A stretch of DNA of 64,000 nt from CAWIHK01 sp963835935 (GCA_963835935.1 CAWIHK010000001.1:1550001-1614000); one strand, 5' to 3'; counted from the stretch's first letter, positions 17,815 to 28,960 are shown. Program-made: numbers and translations. Notes: a model not told the origin generated them from the letters alone.

Positions 17815-17996
17815 TCATCCGGCATTCGATTCAACAAAATGATAATTATAAATTCAGAATTGCTCATTTTTAAATCAGACTGGACCACATAAAATTCCTT
17901 AAACCGCAATTCTTTGATTCCTGCCGTAATTTTCTTATCTTTTAAAGATAAATAGTTTATTCCAAACGACTCAGAAAGTTTCAGAAGCATAATCGT

Positions 17997-19697
17997 ATGA
18001 AAATAACGCAGATATTTATTCCAACTTTAAAAGAAATTCCGTCTGATGCAACCATACCCAGTCATCAATTGATGCTGAGGGCGGGTATGATGCGGCCGTT
18101 GGCAGCCGGTGTGTACAGTTTTCTTCCGCTTGGTTATCGTGTGATGAAAAAAGTAATGCAAATCATCCGTGAGGAGATGGATGCGATTGGCGGCCAGGAA
18201 TTTCATTTACCTGCATTAAATCCGATCGAGTTGTGGGAAGAAACAGGGAGAGTGAAGGCGTTCGGAGATACGATGTTTCATATAAAAAACCGTCCGCTTG
18301 TTCTAGCCCCGACTCACGAGGAAGTTATGTGTCATCTTGCGAAGAACCATCTTAGCTCATATCGCGAGTTGCCGCAGATATGGTATCAAATCCAAACAAA
18401 ATTTAGAAATGAACCTCGTCCCCGTTCAGGCATTCTTCGAGGCCGGCAATTCACAATGAAAGATTCTTATTCGATGGATGCAACGTGGGAAGGCCTCGAT
18501 AGGAATTACGATTTGCATGCGGAAGCATATAAAAAAATATTTTCTAGATGCGGGCTAAAGTTTTTCATCGTCGGAGCTTCGAGCGGCGCCATGGGCGGAA
18601 CCGGGTCGCAGGAGTTCATGGTTGCATCGGGTTCCGGTGAAGACACAGTTTCTCATTGCACAAATTGCGGCTACGCGGCAAACCTCGAGGTTGCGACTTC
18701 GGTCGTCGAAAAAGGGAAATACTTTCCAAACACGCAGTTGCCGGAAGAAGTATCGACTCCGAATATTCGAACCATAGATGAGGTAGCTTCATTCTTGAAT
18801 ATTCCCGTTGAGCAATGTGCGAAATCTCGTGTGTATGTTCATGATGAAAAACCGATTTTGGTTTTCATGATGGGGAATGATCAGGTGAATGAAACAAAAC
18901 TTCTGTCGGTACTTGGAAGTGAAGTTCGTCCAGCTCACCCTGATGAATTGATAGAATGGACTGGAGCAGATGCCGGTTCGATCGGACCGATCAATCTTAA
19001 AATGAAAATGAGGATGATCGCCGACAAACGATTGGAAGGCGCGAATAACCTCGTTAGCGGCGCCAATAAAAACGATTACCATTACAAAAATATTGATTTT
19101 ACTCGCGATGTAAAAATTGACGGCTTCTACGATCTGCGTACAGTTGAAGATAATGAGAAATGTCCGAATTGCAGTAGCTCTATGAAAATAGTGAATGCGA
19201 TTGAAATCGGTCACATCTTCAAATTGGGGACGAAATATTCAGTCAGCCTCAACGCGGTGTATCTTGATGAAAAAGGAATTGAACATCCTATCATCATGGG
19301 AAGTTATGGCATCGGCGTCGAGAGGATTGTTGCGTGTTACATCGAACAGAACAATGATCAAAACGGAATTATCTGGGATAAAGCGATTGCGCCGTTTCAT
19401 GTTCATTTGATCGCTGTTAATCCGGGTTCGGCTGATGTTAAAAGTACTGCCGATTTCATTCATAAAGCATTGGAAGAATCCGGTATTGAAGTTTTGTACG
19501 ATGATCGTCTTAACGCATCGCCCGGTTTCAAATTTAAGGATGCAGATTTGCTCGGCATGCCGCTTCAAATCATCGTCGGGGATAAGAATTTAAAAAATGG
19601 AAATGTGGAATTGAAAGATCGCCGCACAAACAAAAGAACACTCGTTAGCGCTGAAAATGTTATCAATGAAGTAAAAAGTTTTTTAAACTTTTCGTAG
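17997..19697 (+). CDS. proS: Prolyl-tRNA synthetase (bacterial type)
   Basis: 566 residues of the bacterial ProRS form with editing insertion. The N-terminus has PSHQLMLRAGMMRPLAAGVY, motif 2 is in FRNEPRPRSGILRGRQFTMK, the editing domain spans roughly residues 225-385, and motif 3 is SYGIGVERIVACY. A C-terminal anticodon-binding domain (FHVHLIAVNP, LYDDRLNASPGFKFKDADL) follows. It sits 6 bp before dnaE. Confidence 0.97.
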   Translation: MKITQIFIPTLKEIPSDATIPSHQLMLRAGMMRPLAAGVYSFLPLGYRVMKKVMQIIREEMDAIGGQEFHLPALNPIELWEETGRVKAFGDTMFHIKNRPLVLAPTHEEVMCHLAKNHLSSYRELPQIWYQIQTKFRNEPRPRSGILRGRQFTMKDSYSMDATWEGLDRNYDLHAEAYKKIFSRCGLKFFIVGASSGAMGGTGSQEFMVASGSGEDTVSHCTNCGYAANLEVATSVVEKGKYFPNTQLPEEVSTPNIRTIDEVASFLNIPVEQCAKSRVYVHDEKPILVFMMGNDQVNETKLLSVLGSEVRPAHPDELIEWTGADAGSIGPINLKMKMRMIADKRLEGANNLVSGANKNDYHYKNIDFTRDVKIDGFYDLRTVEDNEKCPNCSSSMKIVNAIEIGHIFKLGTKYSVSLNAVYLDEKGIEHPIIMGSYGIGVERIVACYIEQNNDQNGIIWDKAIAPFHVHLIAVNPGSADVKSTADFIHKALEESGIEVLYDDRLNASPGFKFKDADLLGMPLQIIVGDKNLKNGNVELKDRRTNKRTLVSAENVINEVKSFLNFS

Positions 19698-19703
19698 ACG
19701 CAA

Positions 19704-22700
19704 GTGGCAGAGTTTATACATCTTCACAATCATTCTCATTACAGCCTGCTCGATGGCGCATGCAAGGTACAAAGCTTGATCGATGCTGCTGTAGAAAATA
19801 AAATGCCTGCTGTGGCGTTGACGGACCATGGCGTGCTTTTTGGAGCGATAGAATTTTACAAAAAAGCAAAAAAGGCAGGCATCAAACCGATCATCGGAAG
19901 TGAAGTTTACATTGTTACGTTCGGCTCGCGTTTTGAGAAATTAACTAAAGAAGAAACACGCCGTCAAAATGGAAAACACGGAGCGTACCATCACCTTGTC
20001 CTTCTTGCAAAAAATGAAATCGGATATAAAAATCTCGTAAAACTAATTACACTCGGGCACACGGAAGGCTTTTACTATAAACCTCGTATCGATGCCGAAT
20101 TGTTAAAGCAGTATTCTGAAGGCCTTGTTGCGCTATCAGCATGCGCCGGAGGTGTTGTGGCGGCTCATCTGGTCGAAGGACATCATGACACAGCCCGTGA
20201 AACTGCCTTGATTTATAAAGAAATATTCGGCGATAATTTTTATCTCGAAATTCAAGATCACAATCTTGAACGTGAAAAGCCGGTTCTCGAACAGATGCCG
20301 TTGTTGGCAAAAGAGTTGGGCATAAAGCTGATTGCAACGAACGATTGTCATTATATCAAACACGAACATGCGCTTGCGCATAATGTTCTGCTCTTGATTC
20401 CGGAAGCAAGCAGCACAAACGCGGTCGATTATACCAAAATGCGATATGGAACTGATCAAGTGTATTTTAAAACCGCGAATGAAATGACGGCGCTCTTTCG
20501 CCGGTATCCGGAAGCCATTGAATCGACATTGGAAGTTGCGGAAAAATGCAATCTGGAAATTGAACTGCATAAAAATCACATGCCGCAGTTTCCAATTCCG
20601 GAAGATGCCGGAGTGAGTTCATTGAACGATTATCTGAAGAAGATAGCGCACGACAAACTTCCGCACCGGTATAAAATTATTACAAAAGAAATTGAAGACA
20701 GACTCGAACATGAATTGAACGTCATAACGAAAATGGATTATGCGGGTTACTTCCTTATCGTTCAAGATTTCATCAATCAAGCGAAGAATATGGGTGTTTA
20801 TGTCGGCCCAGGACGCGGAAGCGCAGCCGGCAGTATTGTTTCATACGTTTTAGGAATCACGAATGTCGATCCGTTGAAATATGATCTTCTTTTTGAACGG
20901 TTTTTAAATCCGGATCGTGTAAGCATGCCTGATATCGACGTCGATTTTTCGGATGCAAAACGCGGCAAAGTAATCGATTATGTCAAGCAGAAGTACGGGA
21001 CGGAATCAGTTTCACAAATTATTACCTTCGGCAGTTTGTCTGCGCGTGCAGTGTTGAAAGATGTCGGACGGGTGTTGGGAGTTCCGCTCAGCACAATAGA
21101 ATCGATTACAAAAGAAATCCCGGTTGTCCAGGGGAGAGTTAAACATCTCGCGGATGCCATTTCGGAAAATCCCGAATTGAAGTGGGTGAAAGAAAGTAAG
21201 GACGAAAAAATTCGCCAACTTGTGGAAATATCGCAAGTTTTGGAAGGAATGAATCGCAACGCTTCCATGCATGCCGCAGGAGTTGTTATTGCACCTGGAC
21301 CGGTTAGCGACTATGTTCCACTGTACAAATCGCCGAATACGGAAGTCATGACGCAGTACAATATGAAAGATCTTGAGGAAGCGGGACTTCTCAAGATGGA
21401 TTTCCTTGGACTCCGAACATTGACCGTGCTTGAGAATGCTCTGGCGCTTATCAAGAAGCGTCATGGCATCGACATCAATTTTGACGAAATCCCAATCGAC
21501 GATAAAAAAACATTTGATCTGTTTTCACGCGGGCAAACAGTTGCAGTATTTCAGTTTGAAAGTTCCGGCATGCAGGATTCTCTTCGAAAGCTGCAGCCGT
21601 CTGCAATCACCGATCTCGTTGCTATGAATGCATTGTATAGGCCAGGGCCAATGTCGATGATAGACGATTTCATCGCGCGTAAGAATGGCAAACAAAGAAT
21701 TGAATATCTTCATCCAACATTAGAACCGATCTTGAAGGAAACATACGGCGTCATTGTTTATCAAGAACAGGTGATGAAGATAACGAATGAAATTGCCGGA
21801 TTCACTCTTGCACGAGGAGACGTGATACGTCGCGCCATGGGGAAAAAAGATAAAGATCTTATGGCGAAGTTCAAGGGTGAATTTGTCGACGGCGCTATTG
21901 AGAAAAAAGTTGATAAAAAGATTGCGGGCGAGATTTTCGATTTGATAGAAAAATTTGCCTCATATGGATTTAATAAATCGCATAGTGTTGCATACTCTGT
22001 GATAGCGTATCAGACCGCTTACTTGAAAGCACATTACTCCGCTGAATTCATGGCGGCGAACCTTTCAAGCGAAATCGGCGATACAGACAAGATCGTCTTA
22101 TTCATCAACGAGTGCCGCTCACTCGGGATCGACGTTCTTCCCCCCGACGTGAATGAAAGCTATACCGATTTTACCGTTTCTGATAAGGGAATACGTTTCG
22201 GGATGAGTGCGATTAAAAACGTTGGAGCGAACGCGGTAGAGAACATCGTGAATACAAGGGAAGATGGAGGAAAATTCACATCGTTGTTCGATTTTTGCAC
22301 TAGAGTTGACCTGCGGGCTGTTAACAAGAAAGTTCTAGAAAGTTTGGTACAAGCCGGTGCGTTCGATTCGATTTCAAAAAACCGTTCGCAATTGTTTGCA
22401 ACGATCGAGCGTGCGGCGATGTTTGGCCAACAGGTGCAGGAAGATCAGGGAAAAAATCAATCAAATCTTTTTGATGTATTATCTTCAACACAAAAACCGG
22501 TAATCATTCCGCCGTCATTAATTGAAACAGACGCATGGAACGAGATGGAGACATTGCGCAGAGAAAAAGAAATGCTCGGTTTCTTCGTCTCCGGCCATCC
22601 GCTCAGAAAATATCAGGATGTTGTAGAAGGTTTTTCAACGGCCCAGCTTGGCGATGCCGAACGAATCACACAAGCGTCAACTGTACGGGTTTGCGGGATA

Positions 22701-23180
22701 ATAACCAACATCAAAAAAAAAATTGATAAGCGCGGCAACATGATGGCATTCATTGGTCTTGAAGATTTCTCCGGAACCGGCGAGTGCATCGTCTTCTCGG
22801 ATGCTTTTAAACAGTACGGCCAGTTTCTGAATGAAGATGCTATGGTAATGGTGGTTGGCAAGGGGGAACCAAGCGGAAAAAATCTACGCGTGATTGCCAG
22901 TGAAGTCCATCCGATAGAAAAAGTTAAAGAAGTGTTCGGGAAGAGTGTTTTTTTTACGATCGATGCTGGAACAAACAACGAAAATGTGATCAAAGATTTA
23001 AAAAAGATTTTAGAAAAACATCGGGGCGGTTCGGCATCATGTTATTTTAATATTGTAGGACTTCCAACAAATGTGCGGAATACATTTTATTCAACAAAAT
23101 ATACAGTTCACATTAATGATGAATTTTTAGAAGAAGCGCGCGCGCTGCTTGGTACGGAAGCTGTGCGCATCAGCGGATAA
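19704..23180 (+). CDS. dnaE: DNA polymerase III alpha subunit DnaE
   Basis: 1158 residues; the replicative polymerase. It has an N-terminal PHP domain (FIHLHNHSHYSLLDGA), palm motifs in GPGRGSAAGSIVSYVLGIT and catalytic Asp in MPDIDVDFSDAKRG, fingers, tandem HhH, and an OB fold near residue 1000 (VRVCGIITNIKKKI). The start is GTG 19704. The length is typical of DnaE1. Together with the decayed PolB further on, this suggests the normal bacterial replicase is in use. Confidence 0.97.
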   Translation: MAEFIHLHNHSHYSLLDGACKVQSLIDAAVENKMPAVALTDHGVLFGAIEFYKKAKKAGIKPIIGSEVYIVTFGSRFEKLTKEETRRQNGKHGAYHHLVLLAKNEIGYKNLVKLITLGHTEGFYYKPRIDAELLKQYSEGLVALSACAGGVVAAHLVEGHHDTARETALIYKEIFGDNFYLEIQDHNLEREKPVLEQMPLLAKELGIKLIATNDCHYIKHEHALAHNVLLLIPEASSTNAVDYTKMRYGTDQVYFKTANEMTALFRRYPEAIESTLEVAEKCNLEIELHKNHMPQFPIPEDAGVSSLNDYLKKIAHDKLPHRYKIITKEIEDRLEHELNVITKMDYAGYFLIVQDFINQAKNMGVYVGPGRGSAAGSIVSYVLGITNVDPLKYDLLFERFLNPDRVSMPDIDVDFSDAKRGKVIDYVKQKYGTESVSQIITFGSLSARAVLKDVGRVLGVPLSTIESITKEIPVVQGRVKHLADAISENPELKWVKESKDEKIRQLVEISQVLEGMNRNASMHAAGVVIAPGPVSDYVPLYKSPNTEVMTQYNMKDLEEAGLLKMDFLGLRTLTVLENALALIKKRHGIDINFDEIPIDDKKTFDLFSRGQTVAVFQFESSGMQDSLRKLQPSAITDLVAMNALYRPGPMSMIDDFIARKNGKQRIEYLHPTLEPILKETYGVIVYQEQVMKITNEIAGFTLARGDVIRRAMGKKDKDLMAKFKGEFVDGAIEKKVDKKIAGEIFDLIEKFASYGFNKSHSVAYSVIAYQTAYLKAHYSAEFMAANLSSEIGDTDKIVLFINECRSLGIDVLPPDVNESYTDFTVSDKGIRFGMSAIKNVGANAVENIVNTREDGGKFTSLFDFCTRVDLRAVNKKVLESLVQAGAFDSISKNRSQLFATIERAAMFGQQVQEDQGKNQSNLFDVLSSTQKPVIIPPSLIETDAWNEMETLRREKEMLGFFVSGHPLRKYQDVVEGFSTAQLGDAERITQASTVRVCGIITNIKKKIDKRGNMMAFIGLEDFSGTGECIVFSDAFKQYGQFLNEDAMVMVVGKGEPSGKNLRVIASEVHPIEKVKEVFGKSVFFTIDAGTNNENVIKDLKKILEKHRGGSASCYFNIVGLPTNVRNTFYSTKYTVHINDEFLEEARALLGTEAVRISG

Positions 23181-23199
23181 TTTTTAGAAAGGGATTATT

Positions 23200-23526
23200 A
23201 TGAACGCAATAGAAGTAACCGACTCAAATTTCATGTCGGAAGTTCTTCAGTCAACAGTGCCTGTTCTAGTAGATTTTTGGGCTGTGTGGTGCGGTCCGTG
23301 TAAAATGATTGCTCCGATTGTCGAAGAACTCGCTGGAGAGTACAATGGAAAAATTAAAATGACTAAGTTGGATGTCGATGCCAACCAGCAGACAGCGATG
23401 CAATACGGCATCCGGAGTATCCCGACTTTACTACTTTTCAAAGGTGGTCAGGTCGTAGATCAAATTGTTGGAGCGGTTCCAAAAAAAGTTCTGGTTGAAA
23501 AAATCGAACGAGTTTTAGAATTATAG
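23200..23526 (+). CDS. trxA: Thioredoxin
   Basis: 108 residues with the active site VWCGPCKM, the buried Asp in VLVDFWA, and cis-Pro in IRSIPTLLLF. A cytoplasmic disulfide reductant for ribonucleotide reductase and peroxiredoxins; two peroxiredoxins are encoded further on in the window. AGAAAGGGA precedes the ATG. It lies 19 bp after dnaE. Confidence 0.97.
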   Translation: MNAIEVTDSNFMSEVLQSTVPVLVDFWAVWCGPCKMIAPIVEELAGEYNGKIKMTKLDVDANQQTAMQYGIRSIPTLLLFKGGQVVDQIVGAVPKKVLVEKIERVLEL

Positions 23527-23560
23527 ATAAGAATAGTCGGAAAGGAAACGAAAACGCAGA

Positions 23561-25333
23561 ATGCAATACACTAAACGCACTCACACTTGTGGAGAATTAC
23601 GTTCTCTTAACATCGGACAAGTAGTAACACTCAACGGATGGATCGATCGGAGAAGAGACCTTGGCGGTGTTATTTTTGTTGATCTCCGCGACCGCTACGG
23701 AAAAACTCAAATTGTTTTCCAGCCTCAGCGAAATGAAGAAGTATGTCAGCTTGCAAAAGATATACGGAGTGAATATGTCATTTCGATCACAGGAGTAGTT
23801 GAAAAACGTCCGGAGGGGACAGACAACTCGAATCTTTCAACCGGTGAAATTGATGTGTTGGTTGATTCTCTGACCATAATCAATCGCGCAGACACGCCGC
23901 CGTTTCCAATTGAAGAACGAGTGGAAGCAAGCGAAGATATTCGCCTTAGATATCGTTATCTTGATTTGCGCCGTGAGCCGATGCAAAAAACTATTCTGCT
24001 CCGTCACCGTATGAGCCAAATTACGCGGCAATATTTCGATCAACATAATTTTGTGGAAATCGAAACACCGATTCTTATGAAAAGCACTCCGGAAGGTGCG
24101 CGTGATTTTCTCGTTCCAAGCAGGTTACAGCATGGTAAATTCTACGCGCTTCCGCAATCACCGCAAACATACAAACAAATTCTTATGGTTTCAGGATTTG
24201 ATCGTTATTTCCAAATCGTGAAATGCTTTCGCGATGAAGATTTACGAGCCGACCGCCAGCCTGAATTCACTCAGATAGATGTGGAGATGTCGTTTGTAGA
24301 CGAAGAGGATATACGAACTCTCGTCGAGGGTTTAGTTGTTCGATTCATGAAAGAAATAAAAAATGTTGAAGTCAAAACTCCGTTCCTCAAACTTACCTAC
24401 AAAGAAGCGATGGAACGTTATGGAAGCGATAAACCGGATCTTCGTTTCGGGCTTGAACTGCGTGATGTGAGTTCGATCGTTGCGACTGCTCCTTTTAAAG
24501 TCTTTGCAGATAGTGTTGCGAAAGGCGGAGTCGTTGCCGGATTCATCGTGCCTGGAGGCGGATCTTTTGCACGGAACCAATTGGATAACATCGTTGACCT
24601 GGCGAAGAAATTAGGCGCCGCAGGATTGGTGTATGCACGAGTTGGTGAACAGGGAATAGAATCCCCGATTGAAAAACACTTAGGGCAAGATGCCTTCAAA
24701 AAAATTGCTGAATCTATGAAAGCAAAAGTCGGCGATTTGATTCTACTTGTTTCCGACAAGTGGGCAAAAGCATATACGATACTCGGCAATTTGCGGCTTG
24801 AGATGGCACAACGATTGAATTTACTCGAAGGAAAAGAAAACGAATTCCGGTTTTTGTGGGTTGTAGATTTTCCATTGTTGGAGTACAGTGAAGAAGAAAA
24901 GCGGTTTGTAGCCGTTCACCATCCTTTTACTGCACCAAAGGATGAAGATATTCCTCTTCTCACCACCGATCCCGCTAAGGCTCATGCCCGCGCTTATGAT
25001 CTGGTATTAAATGGAAATGAGATCGCTGGAGGAAGTATCAGAATATGTGAAAACGAGCTTCAGTCAAAAATGTTTTCGCTTCTCGGTATTTCTGCAGAAG
25101 AGGCTAAAAAGAAATTTGGTTTCCTTCTCGATGCATTCCGATTTGGCGCTCCGCCGCATGGTGGAATTGCCTTCGGATTGGATCGCACAGTAATGCTTCT
25201 TGCAGGCAAAGATACAATACGCGATGTGATAGCATTTCCTAAAACGAGCAGCGGATCGTCACTGATGGATGAGTGCCCGTCGGAAGTCGACCAAAAGCAA
25301 TTGGATGAATTAAATATTAGGATTAAGAAGTGA
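23561..25333 (+). CDS. aspS: Aspartyl-tRNA synthetase
   Basis: 590 residues, bacterial AspRS. It has an N-terminal OB fold (LNGWIDRRRDLGGVIFVDLR), motif 2 CFRDEDLRADRQPEFTQID, a GAD insertion domain near residues 295-420, and motif 3 GIAFGLDRTVMLL. Whether it also charges tRNA-Asn cannot be read from sequence. GGAAAGGAAA lies before the ATG. Confidence 0.96.
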   Translation: MQYTKRTHTCGELRSLNIGQVVTLNGWIDRRRDLGGVIFVDLRDRYGKTQIVFQPQRNEEVCQLAKDIRSEYVISITGVVEKRPEGTDNSNLSTGEIDVLVDSLTIINRADTPPFPIEERVEASEDIRLRYRYLDLRREPMQKTILLRHRMSQITRQYFDQHNFVEIETPILMKSTPEGARDFLVPSRLQHGKFYALPQSPQTYKQILMVSGFDRYFQIVKCFRDEDLRADRQPEFTQIDVEMSFVDEEDIRTLVEGLVVRFMKEIKNVEVKTPFLKLTYKEAMERYGSDKPDLRFGLELRDVSSIVATAPFKVFADSVAKGGVVAGFIVPGGGSFARNQLDNIVDLAKKLGAAGLVYARVGEQGIESPIEKHLGQDAFKKIAESMKAKVGDLILLVSDKWAKAYTILGNLRLEMAQRLNLLEGKENEFRFLWVVDFPLLEYSEEEKRFVAVHHPFTAPKDEDIPLLTTDPAKAHARAYDLVLNGNEIAGGSIRICENELQSKMFSLLGISAEEAKKKFGFLLDAFRFGAPPHGGIAFGLDRTVMLLAGKDTIRDVIAFPKTSSGSSLMDECPSEVDQKQLDELNIRIKK

Positions 25334-25416
25334 TGGAATTACCATTTACTATTGAGGCATAACTCGTTTGATTAAAGCGGATTAGATCCGACAAATTATA
25401 TAATTTCGAGGCATAC

Positions 25417-26524
25417 ATGTTCGAAGATTTACAGGAAAAATTACAGGGATTAAGTAAAAAAATTGCTTCATTACGGGAGTTTCTTTGACTTAGATAACAA
25501 AGAAACTCAAATGAAAGAGCTGCAAGAAAAATCGCATATCGCTAGTTTTTGGAATGACAATATCTCTGCACAAAAAGTGATGCAGGAAATTACCCAACGA
25601 AAAGTATGGATTGATGCTTGGTCAAAATTGCAATTTTCGGCCGAAGAAATCCACACGATGATCGAATTGGCAGAGGAATCCAACGACCAATCCTTTGCCG
25701 ACGAAGCTCGACTTGCGCTCACGAAACTCGAGAAAGACATCGCTGACCTTGAATTTAAGAATATGCTTAGTGGTGAAGACGACCACAGAAATGCTATCTT
25801 GACAATTCATGCTGGTGCCGGCGGTACCGAAGCCCAGGATTGGTCTGAAATGTTGATGCGGATGTATCTGCGTTGGTGTGACCAGCATAATTTTAAAACA
25901 GCGCTTGTAGATCAACAGGAAGGTGAAGGTGCTGGAATAAAGAGTGTTACATTCGAAGTCATAGGCGAATTCGCTTTCGGGTATCTTAAAGCGGAAATTG
26001 GTGTCCATCGTCTTGTAAGAATTTCGCCGTTCGATTCAAATGCTCGCCGGCATACATCGTTCGCATCGGTTTTCGTTTATCCGGAAATTGAAGATGATGT
26101 TGAAATTGAAATCAATCCTGCCGACATTGAATTCGAAACATATCGTTCGGGAGGAAAAGGGGGACAGAACGTTAATAAAGTTGAAACTGCGGTTCGAATC
26201 AAACATGTACCCTCAGGAATTATTGTGGCATGTCAACAAGAACGCTCGCAGTTCCAAAATCGTGAACGGGCAATGAAAATGTTGAAATCGCGTCTCTATC
26301 AAGTTCGAAAAGAAGAAGAACAAGCCAGATTAGCTGCGATAGAAGGAACGAAGAAAAAAATTGAATGGGGCAGTCAAATACGGTCGTATGTTTTTCATCC
26401 TTATAATTTAGTTAAAGATCATCGAACCGAAATCGAAACGTCAAACGTCAACGCGGTGATGGATGGCGATCTTGACGCATTTATCAAAGGTTATCTAATG
26501 GCATTCTCGACACTTAATCAATGA
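25417..26524 (+). CDS. prfB: Peptide chain release factor 2, with programmed +1 frameshift
   Basis: Translation starts at ATG 25417 (MFEDLQEKLQGLSKK), meets an in-frame TGA at 25486-25488, and continues after a +1 shift from base 25487 (LDLDNKETQ). The joined protein is about 369 residues, normal for RF2. RF2 marks are SPFDSNARRHTS (stop-codon recognition) and GGQ in YRSGGKGGQNVNKVETA. RF2 reads UGA and UAA and controls its own level through the UGA. The gene overlaps the next ATG by 4 bp. Confidence 0.97.
25474..25489 (+). promoter_or_regulatory. RF2 programmed frameshift site
   Basis: The arrangement is canonical: GGGAG as internal Shine-Dalgarno, a short spacer, then CTTTGAC, where the ribosome slips +1 at CTT TGA when RF2 is scarce. 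Confidence 0.95.
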
Positions 26525-27737
26525 ACACGCCTCTCTTCATAGCCAGAAGGTATATCAATTCCAGGCGGGGAGGAAGTTTTCTCTCTCTGCTGACAATCTT
26601 TTCAATTGTCGGGATTACTATCGGTGTTGCGGCCCTAATTATCACTCTCTCTATTATCAATGGTTTTGAAAAAGAGATACGCGAAAAAATAATCGGCTTT
26701 AACGCGCATGTTCAAATCCTTGGATTTCAAGGCCAACCACTTCCACATTTCACAGAGGTGGAAGAAAAAATTCGAAAAGACTTTCCGGAAGTCCGAACAC
26801 TCATTCCATTCGTTGCGCGCGAAGCTATGCTCCGCTGCCGACAGGAAGTTGACGGTATTTTTCTGAAGGGAGTTGAGCCGACTGCCGAACTTTCTATCAT
26901 CCGCAATCATATCGTTGAAGGCGATTTTGATCTAGGCAGCGGCAATGGCCCTCCGTTGATAATTATTGGAAAAAAATTAGCCCGGAAGATGAACATTCAT
27001 CTCGGAGATATGGTCGTCGCATTCGCTTTATCCGGGAAATTAGAATCTGCAACACAAACACAAATTCGCGCATTTCGAGTATCGGCGATTTATGAAACCG
27101 GTATGGCTGAATTCGACGATATTTTCGTCTACACTCACATACAACAAGCTCAAAAATTATTCGACCTTAGTAATTCCGTATTGGGGATTGATATTTTTCT
27201 CAACGATGCAAATCTTGCAAATGATGTAACTTCAAGACTTGCGGATGAACTCCCATATCCATATTATCCGCAATCGGTGTTCAGACAATTCAGAAATCTT
27301 TTTTCCTGGGTAGAGCTTCAGAAAAAACCTGCACCGATTATTTTGGGTTTGATTATTGCTGTCGCCGTTGTCAATATCATCGGTACTCTTTTAATGCTTG
27401 TTCTCGAAAAAACTGGGCGATCGGTGTCTTAAAAACAATTGGAGCGTCGTCAAGGGAGGTTGCGCGAATTTTTATTTATGAAGGGATGTTTATAGGTATC
27501 ACAGGAATTATCCTCGGCTGTCTTCTTGCCTATGTTCTTAGCTGGATACAATTGGTTTACAGGCCGTTCGCGCTTCCTGAAAATATCTACTTCATGACGG
27601 CAGTTCCTATTTTAATGCGATGGCAAAATTATTTTATCGTTTCGATTCTCACGATAGTTTTATGTTTTCTAGCAACGTTATTACCTTCACGCTTAGCAGC
27701 GAGACTAGAACCAATTAAAGCAATACGTTTTCTTTGA
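26521..27737 (+). pseudogene. LolC/LolE-type ABC permease, broken by one frameshift
   Basis: A FtsX/MacB-fold permease. The first piece (26521-27432) holds TM1 (SIVGITIGVAALIITLSI) and the periplasmic domain. The second frame (to 27737) holds the last helices. Homology crosses the break: after LVLEKT the family expects W/R-A-I-G-V-L-K-T-I-G, and exactly that follows one frame back from about 27414, next to an A6 run. One missing base explains it. It may be a real mutation, transcript slippage at the A run, or an assembly error. With the next two genes it would form a lipoprotein-release transporter. Confidence 0.85.
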
Positions 27738-27739
27738 AT

Positions 27740-28960
27740 ATGAATGTTCCTTCATACATAGCGCGCCGTTATCTTCGAACAAAACGAAAAACCGGATTTA
27801 TTTCCATCATCACACTTATTTCAATCGTGGGTATAACAATTGGTGTGGCAGCGCTTGTTATTGTCCTTTCGGTATTCAACGGTTTCAACGGCTTGGTTAC
27901 GCGAATTCTTATTAATTTTGATCCGCACATCCGCATTGAAGCTGCGCATGGTACACGTTGCGAAGATGCATCGAAAATTCTTCAGCAAGAAAAGAACAAT
28001 CCGGAGTTCAAAGGAATTTCTCCTTATGTCGTCGGCAAAGCTATGGTATTATCTCCCGATCGGTCTCGTGTAATATTTCTAAAGGGAATCGACATTTCAA
28101 CGTTCGGGTCGGTTTCGGGAGTCGGCGAAAAAATTGCATTCGGAAAGTTTTCGCTTGGCGATGATGGGAAAGGAATTATCATCGGCCTCGGACTTGCAGA
28201 TCGGTTGAATGTCATGATTGGCGATTCCATTGCGGTTATCAGCCCCGGAGGTGTACAAGCCACGCTTACTCAGCTATCCGCGCCAGAGATCCGTAGATTT
28301 TATATTACCGGCATCTATGAATCCAACAACAAAGATTATGACGGTCTGTATGCCTTCGTCTCTTTGCATTCGGCTCAAATGCTTTTCGATCTTGGCACTG
28401 ATGTCAACGGTGTTGAAATACGTTTGAATGAATTTTCAAAATCAGAATTTATCGCTCAGGAATTACGCCAGCAATATCCATCGGACAATATCCAGACGTG
28501 GTATGATCTTCATAAAGATCTATATCTGATGATGCGCATCGAGCGATGGATTGCGTATATTATCGTCTGTCTAATTATCGCTGTGGCAACATTCAACTTA
28601 TTAGGATCTCTGACAATGTCGGTGATTGAAAAAACACGTGATATCGGTATCCTTCGCAGCTTCGGCGTACAACGAAATGGTATCGCGAGCATATTTTTAT
28701 TTGAAGGAGCTTTTGTCGGTTTTCTTGGAACTATTTTCGGACTGCTGCTTGGCTGGATTATTTGTTATCTTCAAATTTCCTATCAGTTATTTGCATTGGA
28801 TCCGACAGTCTATATCATTCCAGCACTTCCGGTTGAAATGCATTGGGATGATTTTCTTCTTGTCGGTTGCACTGCAATTTGTTTAGCCACTATAGCTGCA
28901 TGGTATCCAGCGCGTAGAGCCGCGCAACTTATTCCGACTGAAGCCATACAATGGGAATGA
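27740..28960 (+). CDS. LolC/LolE-type lipoprotein-release ABC permease
   Basis: About 406 residues, intact. N-terminal helix SIVGITIGVAALVIVLSVFN, a large periplasmic domain, then three C-terminal helices, with VIEKTRDIGILRSFGVQ marking the coupling loop. It is a close paralogue of the preceding broken permease, as in LolC/LolE pairs. The ATG at 27740 lies 2 bp after the upstream stop; a TTG at 27734 also opens the frame. It would move outer-membrane lipoproteins out of the inner membrane with LolD. Confidence 0.9.
   Translation: MNVPSYIARRYLRTKRKTGFISIITLISIVGITIGVAALVIVLSVFNGFNGLVTRILINFDPHIRIEAAHGTRCEDASKILQQEKNNPEFKGISPYVVGKAMVLSPDRSRVIFLKGIDISTFGSVSGVGEKIAFGKFSLGDDGKGIIIGLGLADRLNVMIGDSIAVISPGGVQATLTQLSAPEIRRFYITGIYESNNKDYDGLYAFVSLHSAQMLFDLGTDVNGVEIRLNEFSKSEFIAQELRQQYPSDNIQTWYDLHKDLYLMMRIERWIAYIIVCLIIAVATFNLLGSLTMSVIEKTRDIGILRSFGVQRNGIASIFLFEGAFVGFLGTIFGLLLGWIICYLQISYQLFALDPTVYIIPALPVEMHWDDFLLVGCTAICLATIAAWYPARRAAQLIPTEAIQWE

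Noticed and set aside
27407..27414. Classical -1 ribosomal slippery heptamer in the Lol permease
   Set aside because: A AAA AAC is present but not in the phase needed for the zero-frame codons, so a simple indel is more likely.
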